Shown: in pieces, positions 22,184-31,057 of the stretch
Layout of the letters: each line of letters opens with the position of its first letter
Numbering within the stretch: the first letter of the stretch is position 1
Origin: Polaromonas sp.
GTDB lineage: Bacteria; Pseudomonadota; Gammaproteobacteria; Burkholderiales; Burkholderiaceae_C
Assembly: GCA_028291985.1 (NCBI GenBank)
Contig: JAQGNE010000017.1
Span: forward strand, 124,001 to 188,000
DNA length: 64,000 nt
Reading direction: 5' to 3'
Notes under the pieces: model-generated
Seen by the model: the letters and a program-made list of their open reading frames with translations, nothing else
Databases searched by the model: none
What the model was told of the DNA's origin: nothing
Position numbers and translations under genes: made by a program

Positions 22184-23281
22184 TCACACGGCGACCCGCA
22201 GGGCACCTGTCGCCTGTAATCGCTCACCAGCCTTGAGCATGTTGCGGGCAAGCTCCTGCATGGCGCCGGCTGTCCGATCCCGGGGCTGTAGAACCTCGGC
22301 CAACGGGTACTGCTCGAAGTTGCGTCTGATCGAGTGCATATAGACCGGGTCGTAATGCAGCACGAGCAATTCACGCACCACGCTGGCGACATCTCCTTGT
22401 CGCGACGACTCCTGCCACCTGGCGACTGTTTCCTTTCCGCGAGCCAGCGTCAGTGCCGACAATTTTTCGCAGAAGAATTCGATGTCCTGAACGAAAAAAT
22501 CGTAGTCCTCCAGCAGCAGCGCAATCCGTTCATCCTCCGGCAGGTCGAGCTGCAGGCAGGGCGCGGCGCGCATGGCGGTTATCAGGCCCTCAGGCACTGC
22601 CACGTTGCCGACCTTCTTGCTCTCGCTTTCCACATAGACAGGATGGGCCGGATCGAAGCTTTTCAATGCAGCCCATACCAGCCGGTCAAATGCTTTCTGG
22701 CTGGGCTGAGGCCGGCCAGGAATCACACCGAGTACCGAACTGCGGTGGTTTGCCAGCGCTTCAAGGTCAAGCACCTGTGCCCCTTCGGCACGCAAGGACT
22801 GCAGCAGCCGGGTTTTGCCCGAGCCTGTGGTGCCGCATATCACGCGGTAATCAAAGCGCGCCGCCAATTGCGGCAGGTCAATCAGCATCGCGGCGCGAAA
22901 GGCCTTGTAGCCGCCTTCGATCAGTGTCACCTTGAAGCCGATCTGGTCCAGTATCAGCGCCAGCGATCCGCTGCGCTTGCCACCTCGCCAGCAATACACC
23001 AGCGGTTGCCATTCGCGTGGCTTGGGCAGCACCTGCTGCTCGATATGCGCCGCTATGTTTTTAGCCACCAGTGAAGCGCCCAGTTTGCGCGCCTCGAAAG
23101 CGCTGATCTGCTTGTAATGCGTACCCACCAGTCTGCGTTCGTCATCGTTCAGGCTCGGCCAGTTCGCCGCCTGCGGCAGGTGGTCTTCTGCAAATTCAGA
23201 CGGGCTGCGCGCATCAATCACATCGTCAAAGCCGGCGAGCCTGACCAAGGCATCCTGGGCTGAAATATGTTCAACGCTCAT
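22184..23281 (-). CDS. mnmH: tRNA 2-selenouridine synthase (MnmH/SelU)
   Basis: Replaces sulfur with selenium in 2-thiouridine at the tRNA wobble position, via geranylated intermediates. The 365-residue product has an N-terminal rhodanese domain with the cysteine motif VYCWRGGKRSGS near residue 97 and a C-terminal P-loop domain with GTTGSGKTRLLQSL. It overlaps the end of tesA by 11 bases and is probably cotranscribed with it. The selenophosphate synthase gene selD that should feed it is not in the window. Confidence 0.93.
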   Translation of the reverse strand: MSVEHISAQDALVRLAGFDDVIDARSPSEFAEDHLPQAANWPSLNDDERRLVGTHYKQISAFEARKLGASLVAKNIAAHIEQQVLPKPREWQPLVYCWRGGKRSGSLALILDQIGFKVTLIEGGYKAFRAAMLIDLPQLAARFDYRVICGTTGSGKTRLLQSLRAEGAQVLDLEALANHRSSVLGVIPGRPQPSQKAFDRLVWAALKSFDPAHPVYVESESKKVGNVAVPEGLITAMRAAPCLQLDLPEDERIALLLEDYDFFVQDIEFFCEKLSALTLARGKETVARWQESSRQGDVASVVRELLVLHYDPVYMHSIRRNFEQYPLAEVLQPRDRTAGAMQELARNMLKAGERLQATGALRVAV

Positions 23282-23942
23282 TGATCAGCTTCTTGAGTTC
23301 TGGCCACACATTGGCAAGCATTTTTGCCTGTGACTTTTCGTTCGGGTGGATGCGGTCAGCCTGAAAGTTGCCGGCTGCATCGTCGCCATCGGCGACTCCC
23401 TTGAGGAAGAAGGGCACTACCGCCGTTTTTTCGGCCTTGGCCACCTTGTTGAAGAGGCCCGAAAAGGTGGCGGCGTAGGCGCCACCATAATTGGGCGGTA
23501 CCTGCATACCCACTAACAACACCTTCGCGCCGGCTTTTTTTGCAGCCTGGGTCATGGTCAGCAGGTTTTTTTCGGTCATGTCCAGCGGCAGGCCGCGCAG
23601 GGCGTCATTGCCGCCAAGTTCAATCACCACAATGCCTGGCTTGTGCTGTGCCAGGAGTTTTGCGATCCGGGACGCTCCGCCAGAAGTCGTGTCGCCGCTG
23701 ATGCTGGCATTGACAACCTTCACGGGTATTTTCTCGTCGGCCAGCTGCTTTTCCAGCAGCGGCACCCAGCCGGTTCCCCGCTTGAGGCCATATTCGGCGC
23801 TTAAAGAGTCCCCCACCACCAGCAGCGTCTGCGTGTTGCCGGTGCCTGCACCAGAACTTTGTGCCGCTACGGGTATCGACATCAAAGCTGCCAGCAACAG
23901 CATGGCGAGCTGTCCCAGGCGGTTCCGCACAAGCGCTTGCAT
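23271..23942 (-). CDS. tesA: Periplasmic SGNH esterase/lysophospholipase TesA
   Basis: Multifunctional thioesterase, arylesterase and lysophospholipase L1 family. The 223-residue product has a signal peptide of about 28 residues ending PVAA-QS, then the four SGNH blocks: GDSLSAEYG, the Gly in SISGDTTSGG, GGND and DRIHPN. The start at 23942 is chosen because longer in-frame starts overlap the divergent ABC gene. Divergent tesA and ybbA is a classic proteobacterial pairing. Confidence 0.93.
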   Translation of the reverse strand: MQALVRNRLGQLAMLLLAALMSIPVAAQSSGAGTGNTQTLLVVGDSLSAEYGLKRGTGWVPLLEKQLADEKIPVKVVNASISGDTTSGGASRIAKLLAQHKPGIVVIELGGNDALRGLPLDMTEKNLLTMTQAAKKAGAKVLLVGMQVPPNYGGAYAATFSGLFNKVAKAEKTAVVPFFLKGVADGDDAAGNFQADRIHPNEKSQAKMLANVWPELKKLINER

Positions 23943-24015
23943 GAGCTTGTTAAAGTGCAAAGCCCGGGCGCGGTGGCCCGCATGGCTCAATGTTGAATTT
24001 TCGGAGAACGCTGAC

Positions 24016-24741
24016 ATGTTTGAACCTCTGGTTACGGTGGGCAGCACTGCTGCTACAGCAAGTGCTGCAATGCCTGCAATTATTTCCGTGGAGCATGTTT
24101 TCAAGTCAGTGACCGACTCGACCGGCAGCCTGACGATTTTGCGTGATATCGATTTTGCACTGGCGCCAAGGGAGACTGCGGCCATCGTGGGCGCGTCCGG
24201 TTCTGGTAAGAGCACTTTGCTGTCCATCATCGCGGGGCTGGATACGCCAACGCAGGGAACCGTCCGGCTTGCAGGTCAGGATCTGTTTGCCCTCAACGAG
24301 GATGACCGTGCCGCATTGCGGGCGCAAAAGGTCGGGTTTGTGTTTCAGAGCTTCCAGCTGATGGGGAACCTGTCCGCGCTTGAAAACGTGATGCTGCCGC
24401 TGGAGCTATCGGGTGCTGCCAACGCGCGCGCGCAGGCTACCGACATGCTCAGGCGCGTGGGGCTGGGCGAGCGCCTCGGCCACTATCCAAAGGTTTTGTC
24501 GGGTGGTGAGCAGCAGCGCGTGGCGCTGGCCAGGGCATTTGTGGTGCAGCCTGCCGTCCTGCTGGCTGATGAGCCTACCGGCAGCCTCGACTTTGCTACC
24601 GGTGAAAAAATCATGGGCCTGATGTTTGAGCTCAACCAGGAGTTGGGCACGACATTGGTTCTGGTAACGCATGACCGCGCAATCGCATCCCGCTGCGAGA
24701 GGCGCATCACCATAGAAGCGGGCCAGGTCGTTCAGGATTAG
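24016..24741 (+). CDS. ybbA: YbbA-like ABC transporter ATPase
   Basis: LolD/YbbA-type cytoplasmic ATPase, 241 residues. Walker A is GASGSGKST, the signature is LSGGEQQRVALARAF, and Walker B is VLLADEPTGSLDF. The ATG at 24016 has a GGAGAA ribosome site; a second ATG at 24070 is closer to the family start. It is divergent from tesA by 73 bases, as in E. coli. The usual partner permease YbbP is not next to it here: the following gene is on the other strand. Confidence 0.88.
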   Translation: MFEPLVTVGSTAATASAAMPAIISVEHVFKSVTDSTGSLTILRDIDFALAPRETAAIVGASGSGKSTLLSIIAGLDTPTQGTVRLAGQDLFALNEDDRAALRAQKVGFVFQSFQLMGNLSALENVMLPLELSGAANARAQATDMLRRVGLGERLGHYPKVLSGGEQQRVALARAFVVQPAVLLADEPTGSLDFATGEKIMGLMFELNQELGTTLVLVTHDRAIASRCERRITIEAGQVVQD

Positions 24742-24742
24742 T

Positions 24743-24805
24743 AGACAAATTGTGCTTTAGCCCTTACAAGTACAGGCGTGGCAGCTGCATTAACGATAGC
24801 AAATT
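24743..24805. repeat. Dispersed ~60-bp repeat, copy 2 (between convergent genes)
   Basis: Fills most of the space between ybbA and the cyclase gene. Its reverse complement contains TTGCTATCGTTAATGCAGCT, then AAGGGCTAAAGCACAATTTG, matching the family pattern of an ATAGCTGC-like block followed by GGGCT.NAGC and an AT-rich end. Confidence 0.65.
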
Positions 24806-24876
24806 GACCTGCAGCCAGAGTTGCTGACCAGCCGGGGATGAGTTTGCTCGACAAGTTCCAGCGCTTGCCGAAAGCG

Positions 24877-26043
24877 CTAACCCGCCAAAAAAGACCGGCG
24901 AGATACGCCATCGGCGATGGCAACTGCCAGTAAGCGGCGCAAGTTGCGGTTGTCGGTTGCGCGCGGCGCTGCCTTTTTGACCAGCACTTGCGCCAGCGGG
25001 CCTATCCACCGGTTCAGCTCAGCCTCGATGCGCTCAATAGCCTCTGCCGTCAGGCTCCGCATGGTGCGGTCGCGTGCGGTGTCGGCAAACTCGTCACTGG
25101 CTTGCAGCTCGTTGCTTGCTTGCGGGTTGTGCAGGCTTTGCACCGCATAAATGTCATGCGCGCGCAGGTCCCTGTCGAGGTGAGCGCCCAGGGACTTGAA
25201 GAGCGGGGTCGGCATGTCGGAAATGGCCGAGATCAGCCGGAAATATGCCTTGGAAGCCACGATCTGGTTGGCGTGTGCAAAGTCCATCACCCGCTGCGCC
25301 ACGTTGACGCCATCACCCAGCACGCGGGTCTGCTGATTAAGACCTGGCACCGTTCGTAACGGCCCGATATGCACGCCGATACGAATTGGCAGGCGCTCGC
25401 CGTACTTATGCAGACAAAGCCCGCGCAGCACCAGGGCCGCGCACAGGGCCTCTTCAGGATCGTCAAGGAAGCACAGGAAGATGCCGGTATCGCTTTCTGT
25501 GGTGATACAGCTTGCTTCTGAGACACCGCACAGTGCCTTTGCCGCCAGGTCCTGCACCCGCCTTTTCGCGCCCGCACGTCGGGGTTCCTCCAGGCTGCCT
25601 CCGGCGATGGCATCGACGGACATGAGGGTAGCCAGCACGCTTCTGCGTGTCGATTCAAGCCGCACCCGGGATGCACAGCTTCGATGGCCTGACGATGGAT
25701 TGCCGGGCGAGTAGATCAGCCGCGTGTCCGTCGGCAAGGTTGACTGCGTGAGCTTGGTCCAGTGCCTTGCGTGGCGGTCTGCGCCCGGATGCGCGACGTC
25801 GTCAACCGTGTCATCCGGCCGGCTGTCGAGGTCGCTGATGACGAAGTCACTGCAGCCGGCGTCAGTTGTCGGGGGCCACCAGCTAGGCATGAACTGCAGC
25901 CTGGCGGGACGAAGGCGCGCCCATGCCTGCGGACGGTGCTGCAGGGCTTGTGCAGCCTGTTCCTGACTGCTGATTTTGGTTGTAATGACCGCTGACCATG
26001 CTGGACTCCTGGTGCATCTTTTGATGCCGGTTAAATATAACAT
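24877..26043 (-). CDS. Class III adenylate/guanylate cyclase-like protein
   Basis: A 388-residue cytoplasmic protein. Residues about 135-310 look like a class III nucleotide cyclase domain: the segment RLPIRIGVHIGPL and the GDGVNVAQRVMDFA motif carrying the usual Asn are present, while the metal-binding positions are hard to identify (SVDAIAG and ESDTGIFLCF in place of the usual FADI and GDG). The C-terminal 65 residues (from LTAEAIERIEAELNRWIGPLA) match a small domain that I associate with bacterial kinases and cyclases (DUF8082-like). The first 110 residues are unlike known domains. The start is uncertain; the most upstream ATG has a GGAAG site. Confidence 0.65.
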   Translation of the reverse strand: MLYLTGIKRCTRSPAWSAVITTKISSQEQAAQALQHRPQAWARLRPARLQFMPSWWPPTTDAGCSDFVISDLDSRPDDTVDDVAHPGADRHARHWTKLTQSTLPTDTRLIYSPGNPSSGHRSCASRVRLESTRRSVLATLMSVDAIAGGSLEEPRRAGAKRRVQDLAAKALCGVSEASCITTESDTGIFLCFLDDPEEALCAALVLRGLCLHKYGERLPIRIGVHIGPLRTVPGLNQQTRVLGDGVNVAQRVMDFAHANQIVASKAYFRLISAISDMPTPLFKSLGAHLDRDLRAHDIYAVQSLHNPQASNELQASDEFADTARDRTMRSLTAEAIERIEAELNRWIGPLAQVLVKKAAPRATDNRNLRRLLAVAIADGVSRRSFLAG

Positions 26044-26141
26044 TTGGTTACTTCCGGGCGGTATCGGTAGCCATCCGCTTGTCGGTCATCACCGCCTGCT
26101 GTCTGCCAAATCCTGAAAGACGCTGCAGCGATAATTGCCCG

Positions 26142-26891
26142 ATGTCTTCTTCTCACAAAGTGCTGTTTGGCTTTCATGCCGTGGGCGTGCGCATCAAAAC
26201 CGCGCCTCGTTCGGTATTCGAAGTGTTTTTCGATGTGTCGCGCCGCGATGCCCGCATGCGGCAGTTCACCGACCGCGCGCGGGAAGCCGGTGTCAAGCTG
26301 GTTGAATCGGACGGCTTGCGCCTGGCCAAGATGTGCGGCAGCCACGGTCATCAGGGTGTGGTGGCGCGGGTGGATGCACTTGCGCAGGTCAGGTCGCTGG
26401 ACGAACTGCTTGAGCAACTCGAGGCTGCGGGCACCGCCAACCCTTTGTTGCTGGTGCTTGACGGCGTGACCGATCCGCACAACCTCGGTGCCTGCCTGCG
26501 GGTGGCCGATGGCGCTGGCGCCCATGCCGTGATTGCGCCCAAGGACCATGCCGCCGGTATCAATGCCACCGTTGCAAAGGTGGCCAGTGGCGCCGCCGAA
26601 ACGATGCCCTACTTCATGGTGACCAATCTGGCCCGCACGCTGGGCGAACTCAAGGAGCGCAACATCTGGTGTATCGGCACCAGTGAAGACGCGCCCCGGA
26701 CCATTTACGACGTCAAATTGACCGGCCCTGTTGCGCTGGTGCTGGGCGCAGAAGGCGAGGGCATGCGCCAGCTCACACGCAAGAGTTGTGACGAACTGGT
26801 CAGCATTCCGATGCAGGGCGCTGTGGAAAGCCTGAATGTGTCAGTTGCCAGTGGCGTGTGCCTGTATGAGGCCCTGCGGCAGCGGCGTTGA
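26142..26891 (+). CDS. rlmB: 23S rRNA (guanosine-2'-O-) methyltransferase RlmB
   Basis: SpoU/TrmH-type SAM methyltransferase that methylates the ribose of G2251 in 23S rRNA. The 249-residue product has the N-terminal substrate-binding domain (about 1-80) and the knotted SPOUT domain with the motifs LDGVTDPHNLGACLRVADGA, VLGAEGEGMRQLT and IPMQGAVESLNVSVA. The ATG at 26142 gives the standard length. Confidence 0.95.
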   Translation: MSSSHKVLFGFHAVGVRIKTAPRSVFEVFFDVSRRDARMRQFTDRAREAGVKLVESDGLRLAKMCGSHGHQGVVARVDALAQVRSLDELLEQLEAAGTANPLLLVLDGVTDPHNLGACLRVADGAGAHAVIAPKDHAAGINATVAKVASGAAETMPYFMVTNLARTLGELKERNIWCIGTSEDAPRTIYDVKLTGPVALVLGAEGEGMRQLTRKSCDELVSIPMQGAVESLNVSVASGVCLYEALRQRR

Positions 26892-26985
26892 ACAAGGCCT
26901 CGCTGCGAACCTGTCCTTGCTACCCGGCCTTAGCGCCAGAGCTATCGGACGGCAAGCAAATAGCCACATGCGCGCAGCATTCGTA

Positions 26986-27042
26986 TTTGCTATTAAAAGA
27001 GTAGCTAAAACTGCTTGCATCCATTAGGCTACAGCCATTTTT
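26986..27042. repeat. Dispersed ~60-bp repeat, copy 3 (covers the end of the AraC gene)
   Basis: Contains TTTGCTATTAAAAGAGTAGC, then CTGCTTGCATCC and GGCTACAGCC followed by a T-run. It lies between convergent rlmB and the araC-type gene and includes the latter's stop codon and last residues. The T-run adjoining the repeat may also aid termination. Confidence 0.7.
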
Positions 27043-27880
27043 TTCTTGTAAACTGGCTGGGCGACTGTCCCATCGCTGCTTTGAACATCGCCGAAAAAGC
27101 GCTGTCGCTGGCGTAACCGGTGGCCGCAGCCACTTCGCTAACCGGCCAGCCACGCGCCAGCAAGGGCAGCGCATGTGCCAGCACGGCCTGCTGTCGCCAC
27201 TGCTGGTAGCTCAAACCGAGCTCATCCCTGAAGAGCCTGGCAACCGTGCGCTCGCTGGCGCCGATGTCAGCGGCCCATTCAGCCAGCGTCGAGCGTTTTG
27301 CCGGCGCCTGCATAACGGCTTCGCATAGCGCACGCAGACGCTTGTCTCCGTGCTGCGGATGCGGCAAGGGTACGCCGATCAACTGCGCATCGGCTCGCGC
27401 GATCTCATCCAGCACCAGGCTCGCGAGCAGGCCTTCACGCGGACCGGGTGCATTCAGGGCAGCAGCTTCGTCCAGTGCCTGTATCGCTTCACGCAGCAGC
27501 CCCGACACCACGATCATCCGGCAGCCTTCCCAGCCCAGGGGTACTGCGTTCGCATGGATATACAGCGTGCGGAACTGCGCCGCCTCTCGCACGGTGATGT
27601 GGTGCGCTGCACCTGGCGCAATCCAGACCGCTCGGGAGGGCGGCACGATATAGGTGAACTCGTCCGGGCTTATGGCTGCAGGCAAGCCTGCATGCGCGGC
27701 CGTTACCTGCACAATGCCGGTTGCGCAGTAGGCCAGTTGCGCCCAGGGATGCGCATGGGGCTCAAAGTGGGTATCGGCCGGCAGGCTGCGCGAGCGAACG
27801 CGCACCGGCTGCTGCACGCTGGGTGTGAACAAACCCGTGTTGCCGAGGGGCGTCGTCCGTGGACTGGCAGTGCGTTTCAT
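27029..27880 (-). CDS. AraC-family transcriptional regulator
   Basis: A 283-residue regulator: N-terminal cupin-type sensing domain with FEPHAHPWAQLAYCATG and a C-terminal double helix-turn-helix at about 185-283, including RTVARLFRDELGLSYQQWRQ and GYASDSAFSAMFKAAMGQSP. It is divergent from the MFS transporter gene with about 157 bases between starts, so it probably controls that gene. The ligand is unknown. The last codons and stop come from a dispersed repeat. Confidence 0.88.
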   Translation of the reverse strand: MKRTASPRTTPLGNTGLFTPSVQQPVRVRSRSLPADTHFEPHAHPWAQLAYCATGIVQVTAAHAGLPAAISPDEFTYIVPPSRAVWIAPGAAHHITVREAAQFRTLYIHANAVPLGWEGCRMIVVSGLLREAIQALDEAAALNAPGPREGLLASLVLDEIARADAQLIGVPLPHPQHGDKRLRALCEAVMQAPAKRSTLAEWAADIGASERTVARLFRDELGLSYQQWRQQAVLAHALPLLARGWPVSEVAAATGYASDSAFSAMFKAAMGQSPSQFTRKKWL

Positions 27881-28037
27881 AGCTAGCTCCTGTTCGGTCT
27901 TGCAGCCTTGTTATTCGAATCACGCCTGCTTCGCGGCGGCATTTTTGCGGGACACCCCATCGCAGTTTGTCCGAAATTCGCATGAATGTGGCGTTTTGTC
28001 GCTTTTCGGCCGGCTGTGCCGATACTACGATCAAGTG

Positions 28038-29336
28038 ATGACAACCTCCAGCATCCGCGGCAGCCGGGTGGGCACCACGCCACTGCGCCAGGACGCCAGT
28101 CTGATAGGCCTGGTCGGCATCGCGCACCTGACCAGCCATTTCAGCCAGCTCTTGCTGGCCCCGCTGTTCCCCTGGCTCAAGGTCGAGTTCAACGCGAGTT
28201 ACGCCGAGCTAGGCTTCTTGATGACGGTGTTTTTTGTGGTGTCCTGTGCAGTGCAGGCGGCGGCGGGCTTTGTGGTCGACCGTATCGGCCCGCGCCCGGT
28301 GATGTTTGCCGGGCTCGCATTGCTGGGTTTGGCCGCTTTCGGCTTCGCAGCCAGCGCCAGCTACGCCATGCTGGCCGGCTTTTCGGTGCTGGCCGGATTG
28401 GGCAACGGTGTCTTTCACCCGGTGAATTACACGCTGCTCAACCGCAAGATCAGTCCGGCACGCCTGGGCCACGCCTACAGTATTCACGGCATCACGGGCA
28501 GCCTGGGCTGGGCTTTGGCGCCAGCCATGCTGGTGCCGCTGGCGCTGGCGTTTTCATGGCGTGTTGCGCTGGTCTGTGCCGGGGCTCTGGCTTTTGCGGT
28601 GTTGTTGCTCCTGCTGACCAAACGTGACCGATTGAGCCTGCGTGTCGCCGTCCCTGCCAATTCCGCACCCGGTGGGCTTGCGCCGGCGTCGTCAGCTGCA
28701 CAGGCAACCGCATCAGGAAACTTTGACTTTTTGCGCATACCAGCGGTGTGGATGTGTTTTGCTTTTTTCTTTTGCTATGCGATTGTGCTGAGCGTGGTGC
28801 AGGCCTTTGCGCCGGAAGCCGCGCGCCAGCTGCATGATGTGCCGCTTGCGCTGGTGGCATCCTGCGTGAGCATCTACATGCTGTGCAGCGCTGGCGGCAT
28901 GTTGATGGGCGGCTTTCTGATCGCCAATCCAGCCCGCTGCGAACGTATCGTTGCGCTCGGTTTTGGCGTGGCGGCGTGTATTGCCCTGCTGCTCGCCCTC
29001 GGTACCTATGCCGCATGGGTTGTGCCGGTGCTGTTTGGCGCCATGGGTTTCGCATCGGGCATTGCAGGGCCCTCGCGCGACATGCTGGTGAAGCGCTCGA
29101 CACCTGAAAACGCCTCGGGCCGCGTCTATGGCGTGGTGTACGCCGGCCTGGACATCGGCCAGGCTGTCTCGCCACTGATCTTTGGCCTCCTGATGGACAA
29201 GGGACAGTTTCAAAGCGTGCTGATAGGTCTGGCCATGATGCAGGGCGTGTTGATTGCCAGCGCCTTCAATGTGCGGCGTGTGCGCCGTACAGCGCACGTG
29301 CCCGCACTGGCTGCGGGTGCGGTAGCACGCCAATAA
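28038..29336 (+). CDS. MFS exporter, FSR-like family
   Basis: Twelve-span major facilitator, 432 residues. The N-terminal half (HLTSHFSQLLLAPLFPWLK, DRIGPRPVMFAGLALLG, GNGVFHPVNYTLLNRKI) resembles fosmidomycin-resistance type exporters. The ATG at 28038 is chosen because the frame upstream lacks hydrophobic or family-like sequence and overlaps the AraC promoter. The divergent AraC regulator suggests induction by its substrate, which cannot be told from the sequence. Confidence 0.85.
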   Translation: MTTSSIRGSRVGTTPLRQDASLIGLVGIAHLTSHFSQLLLAPLFPWLKVEFNASYAELGFLMTVFFVVSCAVQAAAGFVVDRIGPRPVMFAGLALLGLAAFGFAASASYAMLAGFSVLAGLGNGVFHPVNYTLLNRKISPARLGHAYSIHGITGSLGWALAPAMLVPLALAFSWRVALVCAGALAFAVLLLLLTKRDRLSLRVAVPANSAPGGLAPASSAAQATASGNFDFLRIPAVWMCFAFFFCYAIVLSVVQAFAPEAARQLHDVPLALVASCVSIYMLCSAGGMLMGGFLIANPARCERIVALGFGVAACIALLLALGTYAAWVVPVLFGAMGFASGIAGPSRDMLVKRSTPENASGRVYGVVYAGLDIGQAVSPLIFGLLMDKGQFQSVLIGLAMMQGVLIASAFNVRRVRRTAHVPALAAGAVARQ

Positions 29337-29423
29337 AGGGCTCGGGAAGAAGCTTTCGTTATCGCGTCCAGCGCAGGCGGAAAACCTGGATGTGATGGGT
29401 CAAAGGCGATTTGCCACCCCTGA

Positions 29424-30053
29424 CTATCCCGCCATCGCCCGGTAGGTTGCCGCACCTAGGGCACCCGACAGTACTGGGACCACCATCAGGCACGATTGCC
29501 CCGTGCGGGTAAGCCGGTTGAAGTGCGGGCTTGCCAGGAGCAGGCCAAGGGTGAGGAGGGAAGTAGGCTCTGGCACCAGCCCCCAGACCTCTGCTTGCGC
29601 CCACTCCCGCCCGGCAATCAAGGTTGCAAGCGGATAGACCACACCGGCCGTGGCAAGAGTCCAGCCCAGCTTGCCTGGCCAGCCATTACCCTGCGCGGCG
29701 TGTGCCTGTGTTGCTGCAGCCGCTGGCCGTCCCATCATGCCCAGGCTCAGCAGCAGCATCGCCTGCAGACCACAAGCCACAGCCAGATACGAGGCTGCCC
29801 AGTTGATGGCGGCATAGCGCTGCCAATGGAATGCCCAGCCTACCCACAGCCATGCAAGTGCCAGCAAGATCGCAAGCGCGCGGCCCGCGGCAACCGCAGG
29901 TGAATGCGCCAGCCGAAGTGCACCCAGGCCCACGCTGGTTAGCAACAGCTGCGCCGGCCAGTACTGCTGGTTGTAAAGCGCCACCATGCGCCAGTAGGTT
30001 CTGGGCGAGAACATCAGGAAGTCGGACAGGCGATAGGTCCACCACTCCGACAT
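29424..30053 (-). CDS. DUF6064-like multi-spanning membrane protein
   Basis: A 209-residue protein starting MSEWWTYRLSDFLMFSPRTY with about six hydrophobic segments after residue 30. The opening motif is the one I know from the DUF6064 family, of unknown function. The start at 30053 lies two bases before the stop of the upstream aldo/keto reductase gene, so the two are likely coupled. Confidence 0.75.
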   Translation of the reverse strand: MSEWWTYRLSDFLMFSPRTYWRMVALYNQQYWPAQLLLTSVGLGALRLAHSPAVAAGRALAILLALAWLWVGWAFHWQRYAAINWAASYLAVACGLQAMLLLSLGMMGRPAAAATQAHAAQGNGWPGKLGWTLATAGVVYPLATLIAGREWAQAEVWGLVPEPTSLLTLGLLLASPHFNRLTRTGQSCLMVVPVLSGALGAATYRAMAG

Positions 30054-30055
30054 GG

Positions 30056-30952
30056 CTATAACCTGCCGATATCGGCAACCATGCGTCTGCGAAGCGCCTC
30101 GTCGGGCAAACGGCCTGTGGCTGACGCCATGTTTTCGCGCACATGCGCGATGCTTGATGTTGCCGGAATCGCGCAGGTCACTGCCGGATGTGAAATGATG
30201 AACTTGAGTGCAACCTGTGCCCAGGCGGCGCAATCGATCTCGCGCGCCCAGGCTGGGAGCGGGTGGCGCTGTAGCCGGCGCAGCAACGCACCTTCTTGAA
30301 AAGGCCGGTTGATCAGCACGGCGATACCGCGGTCACGGGCCAGTGGCAGCAAGGTCTGCTCGACTTCCCGGTCCATCAGGCTGTAGCTCAGCTGCACAAC
30401 ATCGATGCGCTGCTGCCGCATGATCTGCTCGACCTCGCGGTGGCGCCGGCCTTCGGATGTGGTGATGCCCACGTAACGTAACTGTCCGGCCGTCTTCATC
30501 GCCTGCAGTAGCGGCAGCTGCTTTTCCCATGCCAGCAGGTTATGCACCTGTAAAAGGTCAAACCGCTTGACGCGCCAGAGCTGCCGCGACGCCTCGATCT
30601 GGGCTGCGCCGTCCGATGACGTCCAGACTTTGTCGGCCGAAAAAACCTGCTGTTGCCGTCCCAGCTTTTGAAGCGCCTCGCCGAGAACGCCCTGGGATGA
30701 GCCGTACATTGGGGATGAGTCAACCAACCGCCCTCCGGCGTCGAAAAATTGGCGCAAGACCTGCGCGCACTGCTCGCGTGCTGCCGGGTCATTGCCTACA
30801 TTGAAGCTGATCCAGCTACCAAGTCCTATCGCTGGAATCGCTTCGCCAGAAGAAGGAATGACCCGCGTGTGCAGCGCAGGCGCCGTTGACTGCGCGAGCG
30901 AGCTGCCTGCGGCCATGGCAGACATCAGCTGAATGAGATGGCGGCGGCGCAT
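30056..30952 (-). CDS. Tat-exported aldo/keto reductase
   Basis: A 298-residue aldo/keto reductase. The start MRRRHLIQLMSAMAAGSSLA looks like a twin-arginine export signal ending at about residue 22, so the enzyme probably folds in the cytoplasm and acts in the periplasm. The (beta/alpha)8 core shows GLGSW, the catalytic Asp and Tyr in LVDSSPMYGSSQG, and Lys in VFSADKVWT; the usual His may be QVHNLL. Substrate unknown. It is followed directly by the DUF6064-like gene. Confidence 0.83.
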   Translation of the reverse strand: MRRRHLIQLMSAMAAGSSLAQSTAPALHTRVIPSSGEAIPAIGLGSWISFNVGNDPAAREQCAQVLRQFFDAGGRLVDSSPMYGSSQGVLGEALQKLGRQQQVFSADKVWTSSDGAAQIEASRQLWRVKRFDLLQVHNLLAWEKQLPLLQAMKTAGQLRYVGITTSEGRRHREVEQIMRQQRIDVVQLSYSLMDREVEQTLLPLARDRGIAVLINRPFQEGALLRRLQRHPLPAWAREIDCAAWAQVALKFIISHPAVTCAIPATSSIAHVRENMASATGRLPDEALRRRMVADIGRL

Positions 30953-31057
30953 CTCTTCAATCCGGCAGTTTGTGTACGCGCACTGACTGATAACGGGCTG
31001 AAGTCGGCAAGCCAGGTGCATTCAGAGAAACCGCAACGGCCGGTTGTCTCATGCGGC

